This document shows, in pieces, positions 36,638 to 49,400 of a stretch of DNA of 64,000 nucleotides. The notes beneath the pieces are model-generated. The model saw only the letters and a list, made by a program, of their open reading frames with translations. It did not search any database and was not told where the DNA came from. Source of the stretch: Hymenolepis diminuta. Lineage: Eukaryota; Platyhelminthes; Cestoda; Cyclophyllidea; Hymenolepididae. The first letter of the stretch is position 1. Every line of letters begins with the position of its first letter. Both the position numbers and the translations under genes were made by a program. The stretch lies in assembly GCA_900708905.1 (NCBI GenBank), contig CAADRB010000018.1, positions 1,984,327 through 2,048,326 on the forward strand, in the 5' to 3' direction.

Positions 36638-39600
36638 ATGACTTTAGAAGATCCGGCTATGATTCTTTCCATTGACATGATCAATGAAATATTTAATTAT
36701 ATTCCACATTCTCCCTATTTTTCTATTTTTGCGGTCAAATCAAAAAGATGGCGAGAATTGCTACGATGTAAATATGCAACGTTCCTTTTAACATTTTGTA
36801 GTTATAATGAATTCCAGAATTAAAATTTCACTTCGTCAAATATCAGAAGCACATGCAATACGATGGCACCCGGTACCTATGCACAACGATTTTAACTTCA
36901 GATTAGGCGTTTCAACCGCTCTAACGGGTCACATTTTATACCTTTTCGGCGGTCGAACGGAAGATGGTACTGCTATGAATGATCTCTCCACATTCGATCT
37001 TCTCACAATGAAATGGAATCGTCTTATCCCCGCTGGTGAGCTAGTTTAAAAAAACGATGCTTATGTTTTAGGTAACCGTCCTTTACCTCGCTCGGATGCA
37101 ATAATGGGATTTGTTGGAGAAGAGCTCTATCTATTCGGTGGGACAAGATGTATAATGGAACAGCCCATGTCCGTACATCTCTTTATGATTGAGGTTAGTC
37201 TTTTGCTTTATCTTCTAGCAATTATTGTCTTATTTTTTTTCAGTCTAACAGCCTCAATGATCTATTCAGCTATCGACAATCTACTAACAGTTGGAATCAG
37301 CTGCTAAAGGCAACAGAGTCGCCACGGCTTTCTAAATATTACAGCGGGGTGATTTTGCAGTCAATTGACTCAGATCCAAATACCTTCCCCCCCTTATTGA
37401 TTATCTTCGAAAACACTGGGTTGATTTATCACACCTATGCAATTGAACTCAGGGGAATGTACCATTGGAGTCGACTATCAGAGTGTCCTCAAAATCCACC
37501 ACACAATCCCGCGCAATCGATTGGTATTGATAATCCCTTAAATATTCTTCCTGCACGACCTCCAATGTGCGCTCTCTCGGAGACGGATGTTTTGATGATG
37601 ACTCATTTTGAAAGAAATGAATCTCCTGCTCTTTGGATTCTTAGTAGAATGGGACGGACTCCACAATCAGGTTCGCCTTACTATTATAATGATTTTTTAA
37701 TACTAATTAAAAGAGCATTATACCGATGTACTCCTCTTGTTATGCTTACCATCTATCGACTAAATATTTCCGTTCACTGAATGTGGTAAATATCGAACTC
37801 TTGATCATTGCTGATGTTATTATTTCTATATTGCTTCCTTTCCTTCCAGACTAAGCATTTGCTTATGCTCATCTTAAGCATAGCGGTACCATCCAGAAGT
37901 ATTCAATTTTCTCTCTATTGATCAGTTTTAAACTCTACTATTTGGTTATCGAGCATCTTTGACTCCTTTGTTGAGTTTTAATTCTTAGTATATCAAATTG
38001 CCTTAACAATTTTTTACATTCGAGGTTCATTTTATGTCATTTTAATAGGTCTCCTGAAGTCTATCGTCTGATTTTCGACTAGTAAATGCAGTAATTAATT
38101 GAAAAATAGGTTTGTAATTCATATGAATGCAAAATTATTACTTGTTATAGACAAGATCATTTTACCTTATATTAATGAGAGAAGCGAATGTCCACATTTT
38201 TCGTGATTTTGAGGAGAGGAACCGGTCAATGAATATTCTTTGATCGAAGGGCAGCATATATGACAACATGTATTTGCCACTTTTGGGTGCTTGTAAAGCT
38301 GCTTCACCGGTGATATGTGACCACTGGTATGTGCCTTGGGTACATTAGCCCAGATCCAGAGAAATAGAAGGGAAGATAACTCTTTTTATTCATTTCTTAG
38401 CTTTTACTATTTTCTTCAATAGGCATTTGCTTGTCCCCTTGTTTTTAGCTTTAATCACTACTTGCTATTATTTCGTTGATTACTATCAGGGTATATTTTG
38501 CGTTATTTTGTATTTCTTATTATTATTGCTCATAGTTATACAAAAATTACAATTTTTAAGCGTGGGAAACAACTGAAATCAATTAACAGAAAGTCTAATA
38601 TATGATAAAGAGGAGGGAATTAAACCGATGTTGAGAACAACGCCATGGTATCATGAGTCTTATTTCACTTGATTTTTGGATCCAGTTGTAAAATATTTAC
38701 TGAATGGGTAGATCACGTTCCAAAATTCAAATATCATGATTCATCTCCTCTGTTATAACTAACGCTTTTCAACAATGCCCAGTGCTTATTGATCGGCATT
38801 ATTTAATCAGGAAGGGTCGGTCTTGCCACTTCGGTTCATTTCTTATGATTGAAAAGGCGAAATTATCTTACATGATTGTCAGCAGCTTGCAGTCATAAGA
38901 TAGCTGAAAGTTTTAAGTTAGCAGAACTCCATAAGCTGGGTACTTAATTAAACTTACTTATTAAAAATTGAAATTTTTCAATGCACCTCGTCATAGTTAT
39001 CGCTTTAAATGTTGTTTGTATCTTGTTTTTCTACTTTTAGTGATAGCCGCTGACGGTTGGTCATGGACCGAAGTGAAGATGATCCCTGGCCTAAATACAT
39101 CCAACGTTTTTCTCAATCAACCAAATTTTCTTCTCAATTCAAAATTAATATGCCTTCCCGTTGTCCAGCATGCGAAGACTGAAGACGGGGACCAAGGAGA
39201 GAATCAAGGGACCGAAAAGGGTACTACTGAAAAGAAATGGCCCACAGTAGCGCTTCTCTCCCATCTTCCTCTCAGTAACATTCGCGCTCACCTCAGTAGA
39301 CGCATTCGAACCCGACCTCCCAGACGTCCCCCTCCAGTGCAGTCAGAATCCAATCGTCCGTTTCCTTCTGCTCGACGTGCTCTTGTCCCTGATCCTCTCA
39401 GCCTTTCTCCAATCGTCCTCCAGAATCCCAACCCTCTTGTTACAGTTTTTGATGAACTTCCAGGTAGGTATCCTTCCTTCTTATAAACACGAAGGTTTGA
39501 GGTCTGTTTTCATCACATTTCTAAATTGTGTCCTCTCTTTAGATCTCTTAAGAACTGAAGGCTCAGAAGGCCAGCCTCTACGTGGGATAATAATCCCTCG

Positions 39601-40045
39601 AACTCTCCAAAATCCCACTAGCATTATCTCCTCGTCTAGACCCCGACGGAGTCGACGTCAACCAGCCATGCAAAGAAGTAGCAGCAGTGGAGGAGAAGAT
39701 CAGATCAACGACTTCGAAGCAGATTCTGAACCTGAAATCCTTGCCATTTACACTCTTAAACTCAATGGTGATATCGAAGGCAGCAGTAGTTCAACCCTTT
39801 CTCAACCCCTATCTGGTATTATTAATGGTCCATCGGACCGTGATTACCACTCAGACAATCTTCCAATCTCCCGGTCGTTTTCAGCTTTCGCATATGGTCT
39901 GGGATCTCTTCTAGTATTTGGTGTGCCTCAAACAAGTTTGGTGGAAGTTGAAAATGACTATGAGATGAGTTCAAGTGACAGGAGACTGATTGTGTGGAAC
40001 ATCACTGGACGGGGATTGGTGTGCGGTTATGATGCTCCTGTCTGA
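36638..40045 (+). CDS. FBXO42: F-box/kelch protein, FBXO42 type (6 exons, ~612 aa)
   Basis: FBXO42 is a substrate receptor of SCF ubiquitin ligases; a kelch propeller binds the target (in mammals p53). Exons 36638-36767, 36802-37035, 37072-37193, 37244-37670, 39041-39463, 39543-40045; two introns are 34 and 36 nt. Residues ~10-43 form a short F-box (SIDMINEIFNYIP...KRWRELLR). Kelch-like repeats follow (LYLFGGRTEDG...NDLSTFDLLTMKWNRL; LYLFGGTRC; NDLFSYRQSTNSWNQL). WILSRMG...GWSWTEVKMIPG...LNSKLICLPVVQ parallels human WLLHMHSGPWAWQPL...VGQCVVVFSQ. The low-complexity Pro/Arg/Ser-rich middle and the C-terminal ILAIYTLKL...SRSFSAFAYGLGSLLVFGV match the human layout, where a last propeller blade closes the chain. 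Sequence identity is low, so orthology is probable rather than certain. Donor at 37671 (GTTCGC) is weak. Confidence 0.7.
37671..39040 (+). other. FBXO42 long intron with repeat copy
   Basis: Bounded by GTTCGC and CTTTTAG; joins ...GRTPQS to VIAADGWSW. It contains the repeat copy at 38570-38960. No other content was recognised. Confidence 0.55.
38570..38960 (+). repeat. ~390-bp dispersed repeat, copy 1 of a direct pair
   Basis: Starts near 'ggaaacaactgaaatcaatt' and ends near 'cagaactccataagctgg'. It matches 40674-41062 along its whole length in the same orientation: 'aacagaaagtcta', 'atttactgaatggtag', 'tgattgaaaaggc' and 'cagaactccat(a/g)agctgg' occur in order. Class unknown; no coding capacity is seen, so non-autonomous. 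Confidence 0.7.
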
Positions 40046-40673
40046 AAATGTAAATTTTAAGAATGCCCCTCACATTTATCACTTCTACTGCGCTACTCTT
40101 TGTGCATCTATTGCTCCATCTTTTTTGTATTATTTGCACAATGCGGATGTATATTGTGAAAAAAGAAGTAACTTCCTGAACATAATTAGACTTATCTTCG
40201 CTTTGGGGGAGGGTGTTTTACATATGATCGGTTTAGAAGACAAAGGTTGTTCAAACAAAATAACATCTTAGCTAGTATCTTCTAGCTGTTAGGCGAGACT
40301 ACTACACTGAAGTGGTATGATTAGCCAGTCAATTCAGGTATAGCTTTTCTGAAGGAGACGTGTTCTATGTGAATGCCAATAATTTTATTCGGTGTTCGTG
40401 TTTACCCTGTTCTCTATTGCAGTGTGGTTTTTACCGACTGTACGCTGATGCTTATTTCACGCTTTTCTAGGTTTCGATTTCTTATTTTTATATTTGCCTC
40501 TCACTCAAGCCTTATTCTTCGATTTGGAAAAGGCGATTATTTCCTGTTGGTCTTTATAAAGATCTGTAGTTTGTAAGTGGATATATCTTAGCTTAAGCTG
40601 GTAAGGCTCCTAAAATAGTTCGGTTTACTGGATATATTACCTAAAGTAACTAAAACACTTCAGCCTTTTATTT

Positions 40674-41062
40674 GTGGAAAACAATTGAAATTAGTTAACA
40701 GAAAGTCTAGCAAATTAAAAGTGGAGAGATCGAATGAACGCTAAGAACAATGTCAAACTATTGAAAAGTCTCACTTCATTTAATTTTTGTGTTCGGAATG
40801 ACAATATTTACTAAATGGATAGTTCATTAATTCATGATTTTTCCTTCGGATAGCAGCACATGCTCGTCAACGATGTCCAGAGCTAACTGGCCGATTTTTT
40901 CATCAGGGTGGTAGGTTTTCGCTACTTAAGTTAATTTTTTAATCCAATGGTTGAAAAGGCAAGATGATCCTACATGATATCTAGCACCTTATAGCCTTAA
41001 CATAGCAGGGATGTGATGGAGAAAATTAATTTTAACAGAACTCCATGAGCTGGATAAGACGC
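40674..41062 (+). repeat. ~390-bp dispersed repeat, copy 2 of a direct pair
   Basis: Same family and orientation as 38570-38960, about 2.1 kb downstream. The two copies bracket the last two FBXO42 exons. Confidence 0.7.
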
Positions 41063-42556
41063 TGCTTTATAGTCAACTATTTAATATTGACAAGAAATCA
41101 CTCAGTGAGTATTCAAGCTCTGAAAATGGGAAACTTAGTTAAAATAATAAATTGTTAGGACTAAGACAGTTGCTAAATATCAAAATAAGATTATTCCCCT
41201 TTTTCAAAATTAAGTAATTAGCAATTAAACAGCCAGTCACTAAGTCCTGAATGTCGTTGACAAAAATTCGCTCAGTTACCCGGTTGACGAATTTCGTAAC
41301 GTGAATCGCTCATTAAGTGGAATTTGTTTGAACCGAGTGCGAAACTCAAATGAAATAAGACACTTCGACTTTACTCTCAACATCTTTTCAACTTCTCCAA
41401 CTTCATCATCTATTTCACTTATTTTTAACTGATTTCAGTTGCTTTTCCATAATAAAGTATCATTATTTTGATTGACATGATTTATGATAAATTAATTATT
41501 AACTAATTTATAGGTAAAGAAGGAAACTGATGATTCGGAATAGTTTTTTATTAATATATTAATTTTGTTGAATCTTGCCAAATGACATATGACTTTCCTT
41601 CTTGCAAAGTGAAAAAGGGATATTATTTTAAAGCCGAATCAAACCAACGTTGTATCTACTCCGTTATGGGGTTTCTTTCGGCATTTTTTCCTTATTGGCT
41701 TATCTTCATATTACAACAGATCCATACGTGCTTTGAGCTTCAAAAACTAAGATTTTTTACTTCTAGCGTACAAATGCAGAGAAGATGTCTCCAAGTTTCC
41801 TTAATATGAAAGACAAGATTCTGGGAAAAAGATAAGAAAGCTTGGTAGTTGGAGTTCAGAATTTAATCTTGTTCGTTAAGTTAGATCAAGCTGCAGAAAG
41901 TGTCCTGCCACTGCCATTTTTGTTGAACTCGTTAAGGTTGTCCATCGGGCACCTTCAAAAGTAGATAAGGAATAATAATTTAGTCAAATAACTAAGTTAA
42001 ATTAATGTTCTTACAAAAATGAATAAGTAGCGGCTCTGAGTGTCATTCTAATAATGTAACATTTTAACCATTTGTAATGATTTTATTCCTCGTCTACGTT
42101 ATCTGCTATCATCTAGCTATTTGCTTATCAGTTATCCAGTTTTTGCCTTCAACGCATAGTTATGCATATGATTCATCACCTTTAAGCAGTGCATTAATTA
42201 TCTCCATTGTCAAGCACCCCCGTTATGACCTTTACTTCCTGCTGTATCAACATTAAAGTTTACTTATTACAAGATTGTTGTCATCTTTCTGTTTTTCCAT
42301 GATTAAATATTCCTGCCTTGTGATAACTGGATTAATGCATTTGGAAATGGCAACATTGGTATCTTCTAAGCCACACCATCTCCTACCTATTGTGAGAAAG
42401 TAGTCAGAAATGGAGCATTGTATGTAACTGATATGCTCAATGTTTGTAGAAGTGAGATATCTTCGATAATGTAGATTCATTGTCTCCATTTCTACAAGAT
42501 TCATATTTGCTATTTAGAACATAAACATACAAGACAGCAAGTATATTATTTGATCT

Positions 42557-42929
42557 TGTGAGTTCACAACGCTATCTGGGCTGGTCAAGGGAATCTCGTG
42601 TACGCTAGAACATTCTGGAAAGTGCAGACATGTTACAGATAGCGTAGCTATAAAGTGTGGCATGCGTGCAGCAATCGTTCCAGCCAATCATGAATTAATA
42701 TTCCTTCAACGTAGCGTTGATTATATTTAATGACTAAGCTTGCTGACAGTGTGCCATGGTCTACAATAAACTCATCCCACCCAACGCCTTTGTTTTCGCT
42801 ACTTTTGATTTAGCCTAGCCAATCTTGGGGGCAAATTTATATTAGTAGACTCTGCTAGGGGTTAATTGGACTTCCTAAGAGGATATTTAAGCTTTGGCAA
42901 AAAGGCTTATTTGAGTAGCATTTGCTAAA
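42557..42929 (+). mobile_element. Solo LTR (373 bp) with 4-bp target duplication
   Basis: Begins TGTGAGTTCACAACGCT and ends GTAGCATTTGCTAAA; the terminal CA of the family has decayed to AA. It is flanked by ATCT on both sides (42553-42556 and 42930-42933). It shares 'ttcacaacgct', 'tgtgcagc/catgc', 'atttaatgactaagctt' and 'agtagcat' with the LTR at 8451-8824 and has nearly identical length. Confidence 0.8.
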
Positions 42930-43365
42930 ATCTAACTTAGGCAATTATGAAAACTAATAGAAAGCACGAACCCAATTTAAATGATCACGAAAATGAACTT
43001 TTGATGAATTAATTCTAAATGTATATCAAATTTTAACTTTAAATATTAATTTTTTATTGCTAGATAATTTTGAATTTAAGGATTGGTCAACTGAACGAAG
43101 GCCCTAGATTAAAAAATTAGTACTACTTGAATACGTCAGTAGAAGATCTATCTCGGAAATTGTCCCTTAGTGTGCAAGTGGATTTGAAAGAAGTTAAAAC
43201 AGTGTTTTAGTAAAAAATTCCTGGAATAAGAAGGTGATTATAAAAACCAAATTATCTTAAAGGCTGTAATATATAATGGCCTAGAATTTTCTTTCGGTGA
43301 ACTCTAACGAGTTTCGCTTTCTTTCAAGTTCCTTTTCATGTCTCATCGATCAGCTTATTACTATG

Positions 43366-43530
43366 GGAAGATACAGATGAATCAAAGTAGTGTGATCAAC
43401 CATTCATTTAAATTAACTGGTGGCGAACTTATAATCAACTCAGAACCTCAGAGGTCAAATCCCGAGAACTGACATCTGGGACATTTGGATTTTTCAAAAT
43501 GAATTATACTTCTTAAGGGAAAGTCGACAA
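43366..43530 (-). repeat. SINE-related dispersed repeat
   Basis: Contains 'caaagtagtgtgatcaaccattca' and 'gaggtcaaatcccgagaact'; the latter is the reverse complement of a GTTCTCGGGATTTGA box like that in the SINE at 13790-13993. The anticipated tRNA-like acceptor part is not preserved. Confidence 0.5.
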
Positions 43531-45639
43531 ACCGTTGAACTCAGAATTCTTAGAAATTAAGACTCTAGAAATCTTGACTTAATTATATATTTCTTCTTTC
43601 TTGACTTTACCCCTAACTAGTTTATGCGGCTATTCAGCGTGTTTAGACGCTGTTCCACGATAAACCCTCATATATAGTTAAAATATATGTGGTCAAAATA
43701 CACGACTGTAAATCTAATTCCTTTTCTAAGCTCCCATATTATTGTATGAATTCGTTTGTTTTAAAAACACGGTTTAACGTGTGTTACGTCCACTTAATTG
43801 CGTTGAAAGCGATAAATGGTACCATCATTTAAACTGTAAGCGAACTGAGAAATGTGAGAATGCCATTGCAAATTCAAACTGCATATGTCCTGCAAAAGTA
43901 CAATCATCTGTTACGATGAATAATCTATGGATGTTCGTCAGTTTTAAACAGTTTGGATTTATTTATGGTTATTAAACATATATATTCTACACGCGAAATC
44001 ACAAAAGTAATTTCGACTTCAATTCCTTTAAGTTGAAAATGATTGATAATCACTGGGATGTCTCAAGTTATGTTTAGAGTTAGCTTATCACAGCCAATGC
44101 TGCTATCAATCATCAGGAGTTTATCACAAAGCATACATCAGCATGTCTATCAAATTCCCGTTATTAGGCACAACTGTAGTACTTCTCTTCAAATTCTTAA
44201 TGGCTATGTGCCTGCCTCTAAACATCCGGCGTGATTCCTCACCGCATTTTAACTATTCCAGCGGTCTATTTTTCAACATTATACAGGTAAATAGTACCCG
44301 TAATTTTATCCCTCCCCGGGGTTGCACTGGTATTAAACTCAAATTTCGTCATTAATCTTATTGGTTTGACTTAATCAATGCCGTTGGCTATTCACATCAC
44401 CAAATATGTGCCGATGAGCACATAGATCTCGTGGTCTCTGACACCTTAAATCGTGTGCATCATCACTGTCCTAAATATCAAATTTGATATGTTGATATTT
44501 AGTTATTTATTTTGATTGTTCTGAGAAAAAATGCTTCTGAACTGGTCGCAAATCAGAAATAATATGGACTAAAAGCTTGGTAAATTTATATATAGGGCAA
44601 ATTGCTAACAATAGATCTTCCAATCTTAATCAACTCGGGAGCAATCAAATAAATCTAAACTAGAATAAATGCAAACATTCGCATTGGAAGGAAAAAAACA
44701 TTACTGCAATATTTATCCACTTTACTTAAAAGGTGTGCTCCAATCGAAGTCCTCGAAAATCTCAAGCAATAAAAATTTAAGAAAACAAGGAGGTGCAGAA
44801 ATCATGTTATGAGATTGCTGATCCTCAATTTACTAAATAGTATTTTTTATGATCTTTTGTTCAAATAGATTATATGTTTAGATAATGAATTTTCGGTCTC
44901 TTTCAAATATCACCATACTACTTCTACAAAAAATAGCATTTTGTATTAAAATTACAGACAGTAATTACAGCAATTACATTTTTTAATTTCTGCGTTTAGA
45001 ATAGACGTCGAAAAAACTGATAAGAAAATGAGAAAGCGTGAGGTCATTTCCATCGACATGGACAATATGCACTATTACGAAATGCCAAATCGCCATTTAA
45101 CCTTCGTGTTAACATTTACATCTGACCCTATGTATATTAGATTTATTATCCAGATAATTATCCTGGACCACATTTAGGTCCACATTTAGGTGTCATTTTT
45201 CTTCTGTCAAAATTTGTTTGGTGGACCGTATCCCTTTATTACTACAGGAAAGCAATTTTATCATTGGAGAGCATCTGAACAAAGGGAATTATAAAATAGT
45301 TGAGTATGAGTTTAGGGAAGGAAGTCGAGTGAGCATAGAAAATAAAGTCAGAGTATCAAAAAGGGATTCTAATAAAAATTTAGATTGTACACCTTTTACT
45401 TCTAGTATATAGTCTCTCTTTTTTTGAATGAATTTATGCTAGTGCCGTCGGGAGTTTATTAATCGGGTGTTCAATTTAGATAGTTGGTCAACCATTTCAA
45501 ATGTATTTTTCTACTGATAGCCAAGATCCAAACAGGATGATATGAGCTCACTCAAGATGAACTCAGCTAGCAGTATTAAAAATATACATAAATCAGCAAG
45601 ACTTAAAAAGTGTTATTTGCATGGTTTAGGAAAGATCCA

Positions 45640-45860
45640 ACTTTGAACCAGTGGTATTCGAATCGTCAGTGTCAGACCACATGATATATTCCCTTTGAGG
45701 CAGGGCGATTCGAGTGTGACTGACCTCACGCAGTCGTTAAATATGTCCAGTTTGTCTACCAAATTAGTTGTTATTGGAACAATATAAAGCTATAACAGAC
45801 GTTTTCTCTCTGGGGTCTTCTGGGGTTTCATATGTCATTCCCAATACGCTACGGAACCAT
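45640..45860 (+). repeat. Dispersed repeat, copy 1 of a pair
   Basis: Blocks 'tggtatcc/gaatcg', 'atgtccagtttgtctacc' and 'ttctctctggggtct' are shared in order with about 54935-55140. Class unknown. Confidence 0.5.
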
Positions 45861-46499
45861 AAATCAATATCCCACTGAAAGCCAATTTATCAGCATAATG
45901 TCTCCCATTTATACGTATTGGTCTACTGAGATAACTTTCATCTCACAAATGCAGATTAGTTAGTTGATATAAACTTAGATTTTCAATTTTGACAGCAGCG
46001 AATTTTTCTACGGTATTTCAGTACTGATTTTCTTCTTAATCAGCGACTTACAGCTTTTATTTTTATTTACTTTTAAATTCCATGGATTTAAACAAATGTA
46101 ATTTTATATAAAAACATACAGTTTATCTTTTTTTGGCACTCATTATTTTAAAGCATCTTAGAGATCCAAATTCCACTTCAACTTTCTACCTTTTTGTTGT
46201 TTAAATAATGTGAAAATATTTCATAGAAGGAAAATTTTAAAATGCGTCTTGCATTAGCTTTAAGTCAGCAGTTTTCTTTTTGGCACATCCGTGAATTTAA
46301 ATTTCAAATTGAATTAACAAATGTAATCATTATTCTAAAAGGTCAAAATTGGGAAATTTTTAAGTCTCCCTTAATTATAAATATCTAACTTGTGAAAATG
46401 TAAATTACTCAGTCTGTTGTTTGTCAATTGAATGAACAAATTTGAATATAATTAAAGCAAAACTGGGGGAATGGAAGTTCAAGGAGAATTATTTTTAAA

Positions 46500-49400
46500 C
46501 TACTTTGATTTCGGATTTTTCGGGGGTCCATAGAAAATTTGACCGCTACGCAAGTAAGGTATGGCCACTCGATTCAGTGGAATTTTCTTTTTCTCAAAAT
46601 TCGATCGTGGATAGATGCAGAGCATTTTGTCGATAAAACTCCGTATCCATTGGTCGATTGGATGACGTTCCCTATATCGCCACCTTTGAAGGTTGTTTTT
46701 CAAGTCATTTGGAAGCCTTTTGTAGCAGTTATTGCAGATAGGTCGCAGATCCACAGTAAATATATGAGATCTAAGGACAAATGCTCAACTATTATTTCAA
46801 ATCTTAAAGAAGAGAGGTAAAACAGGCAAACGTTTTCGAAATAGACAGATGCAATGTAATAATAGTTTCAATATTATACTTTTCACTCCATTTTCATGTC
46901 GATGCGATTCAGTTTAAGAGTGGTATTAATACTTTTAAGGACCTTGTTAAATCCAGTTTTCTTTGGTATATTGAAAAACCTTTTCATTTTATCAATATTC
47001 TGAATTCACAAATCTTGTCTTAACATCTGTTTTGGAACGCCAGGATTAGCAGTTTTTTGAAAAAGAGAAAACGTCAGGTGTTCGGTGGGATCATCAGTGT
47101 TGAGGCACACAATCAGCGTTTCCTTCTGCGAACTGGTTTACATAAAATATTAAGTTGGTTACCACAAAGCCTGGGATGGCTATCAGCGGTTAATGACGGC
47201 AAGTTACCCATCCTTAATTACTCTAAGTAAAAAGTAAAGAGAGGAACTGAAATGTATGCTATGCATAATTCAGGAAGAGACCGCTTTTAAGGCAATAATG
47301 CTAACAGATGACCGATGTAGACTCAAAGGTCGGCCTTTGAGTCCAAAATTAAAGACTGAATAATATGCAGAGTTAGCAGACAGTGGGGGAGAGTTTACCG
47401 ATTAAAGAGGTGATCTTTGGCTTGGTAAGCCTAGTCAATGATACATCAAACATTTGTGTATTTCTTGTTTAAATGCCAGATTATTAAACTTAGAGGATGC
47501 TGTTGTTAGGTGGAGAAAACTATTCTAATGTCCTTCCTGACTGCGCGAATTCAGTCACCACAAGACAGAGACTGAGACAGATTTTATGACAGAATACTTT
47601 ATCATTAAATAAAAAGGGAAGAGGCAGCAACGTTGTAATTAGCAAGTTGAGATTTCCAGTCGATGGAAGAGTAGAATTCAATCGGTGGTGGTTATATAAA
47701 AGTCTATAAATTGCCTAAAGGTCGGGGATGAGAAATGCACACAACTACGTGAAGGAGTCAATGATTTGAATAAAATTTAGGTAAACTAATCTCGATAGCA
47801 GAAAATGAAAATATGAAATGAAATTACTACAATATGTGGTAATCAAATTCTTAATGTCATGAAGGAAAAAAGGGGAAAGATTAAATGGATTTTCGATGTA
47901 AATTTCTCTGTTATAAATCTAGTGAAATAATTGTAATATTGAAAATTCAATTTTAAATGTTGCGGATAGGAGTTCATAACTTTAATCTTCTCATTCCTTT
48001 CGTCATTTACAATGAAGACAATAATCATATTATAGTGTCCACGGTGACCTTTCAGGAAATATATATTTGATATAAGATATAAGTTAATCGCTTATTTCTT
48101 AATAAATTAATGGTTTCAATTAATGTATATTGATCATTTTCTTTTAGTTACTTTGCCAAAATGAATTTAGTCTATGTAAAAGCAGTGGGTTCGCGAAATG
48201 TACCCAGGGTAAATCAAATGATTGTGTGAATGTTTGATCTGTTGTATTAGATCAATTTCCTAAACATCATTGGGAGCATCAATCATCTCTAACATTAACT
48301 AATAAGAATCATAAATGCAGCAACATAAAAGATGTGACTGAAATGATCAAAAATATTAACTAATCAGAAATAATGAAGACACACATGTACACATTAAGCC
48401 TATTTCTATAGAAGAATCTAATGAAAATTTGAAAATTCTAGTTAAATCAATTAATCAATTTATTTTATTAAACTCCGAAACAGAACCAATTAATAAGCTC
48501 TCATCTGGACTAATTATTTATTAGAAAACTGGATAGTATATTTGCTGACTCAAGTTTCCTCCAAAACGTTGGTGCTATTACCAACCAAATTGTTCACCTT
48601 TCTTCATACACCCTAAGCTATACTACTGTTCATATTTTCTTATTAAAGTAGCGCTTGCTGAATTACACGACTTCTGTCATCTGCTTATTTAATAATCGGA
48701 GTCTAATTAATCTTAGAAATAGTATTAACTCGGTGAGCATCTAGCTGTATTATCTAGATAGATATCGGCGTGGTGGGGTAGCTGTATCAATGGCGACGAT
48801 CGTGCCATGCACTCATTTGACAAACTCAGGTAGTGTTAGTGAATCAGAGCATCGACAATGCTGTTTTCTTCTGCTCGTGGAGGCCAATTCATCTGTAGTG
48901 TTTTCATTCAGCTCCTTTCAAACTTTGCAAACGTAAGATCTGGCGACTTGTAGAGATCTTGCAATTTCTAAAATTCTGTGTTTTGCTTTTGCGGACACTA
49001 TCTCAGCTTGTCCTCTCATTTCATTAGTTATAGTAATATCTACCATGAGTTCTTCGAATATAAAAGCACATTAATTATTATCGGGTTAGTTTAAATTACG
49101 AAAATATAAGTGGCTTCAGATACCTTAAGCACCTCCCTATATCTGAGCTAACGAACTGGCGATGCTTGTATTATTTTAATTGATTCTGGATGGTCAACAA
49201 TATTTGGTTCCAAATTACAAGGTCAAAGTACGCGTTATGATTGCTCTTATGTTCAGTACAAACAAATCCAAAATGTTTCCGCTCGTAGGATTTTACACAA
49301 GTTGTCACCAACGCACACCCCGCTTTGCCAGATAACTTACCTCTTGATGACAATATTTTCAGTAGCATACCCGTACATGTTTACAAGCCTTCAATGAATG

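Larger units (their letters stand above)
40046..46499. other. Gene-poor region between convergent FBXO42 and the LIM gene
   Basis: Holds the repeat at 40674-41062, the solo LTR at 42557-42929, a SINE-related copy at 43366-43530 and a repeat at about 45640-45860. Short frames at 41582-41809, 43781-43975, 44043-44355 and 45218-45412 have no recognised family. No gene is supported. Confidence 0.55.

Noticed and set aside
44043..44355. Overlapping small frames that might encode a short membrane or secreted peptide
   Set aside because: Two frames overlap, neither has a recognised family, a clear signal peptide or splice support.
49171..49368. Minus-strand frame with CVKSYERKHFGFVCTEH as the missing LIM4 exon
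   Set aside because: It faintly resembles the LIM4 second half, but lacks the Cys-x2-Cys and Trp-His core around it. Not strong enough to annotate.
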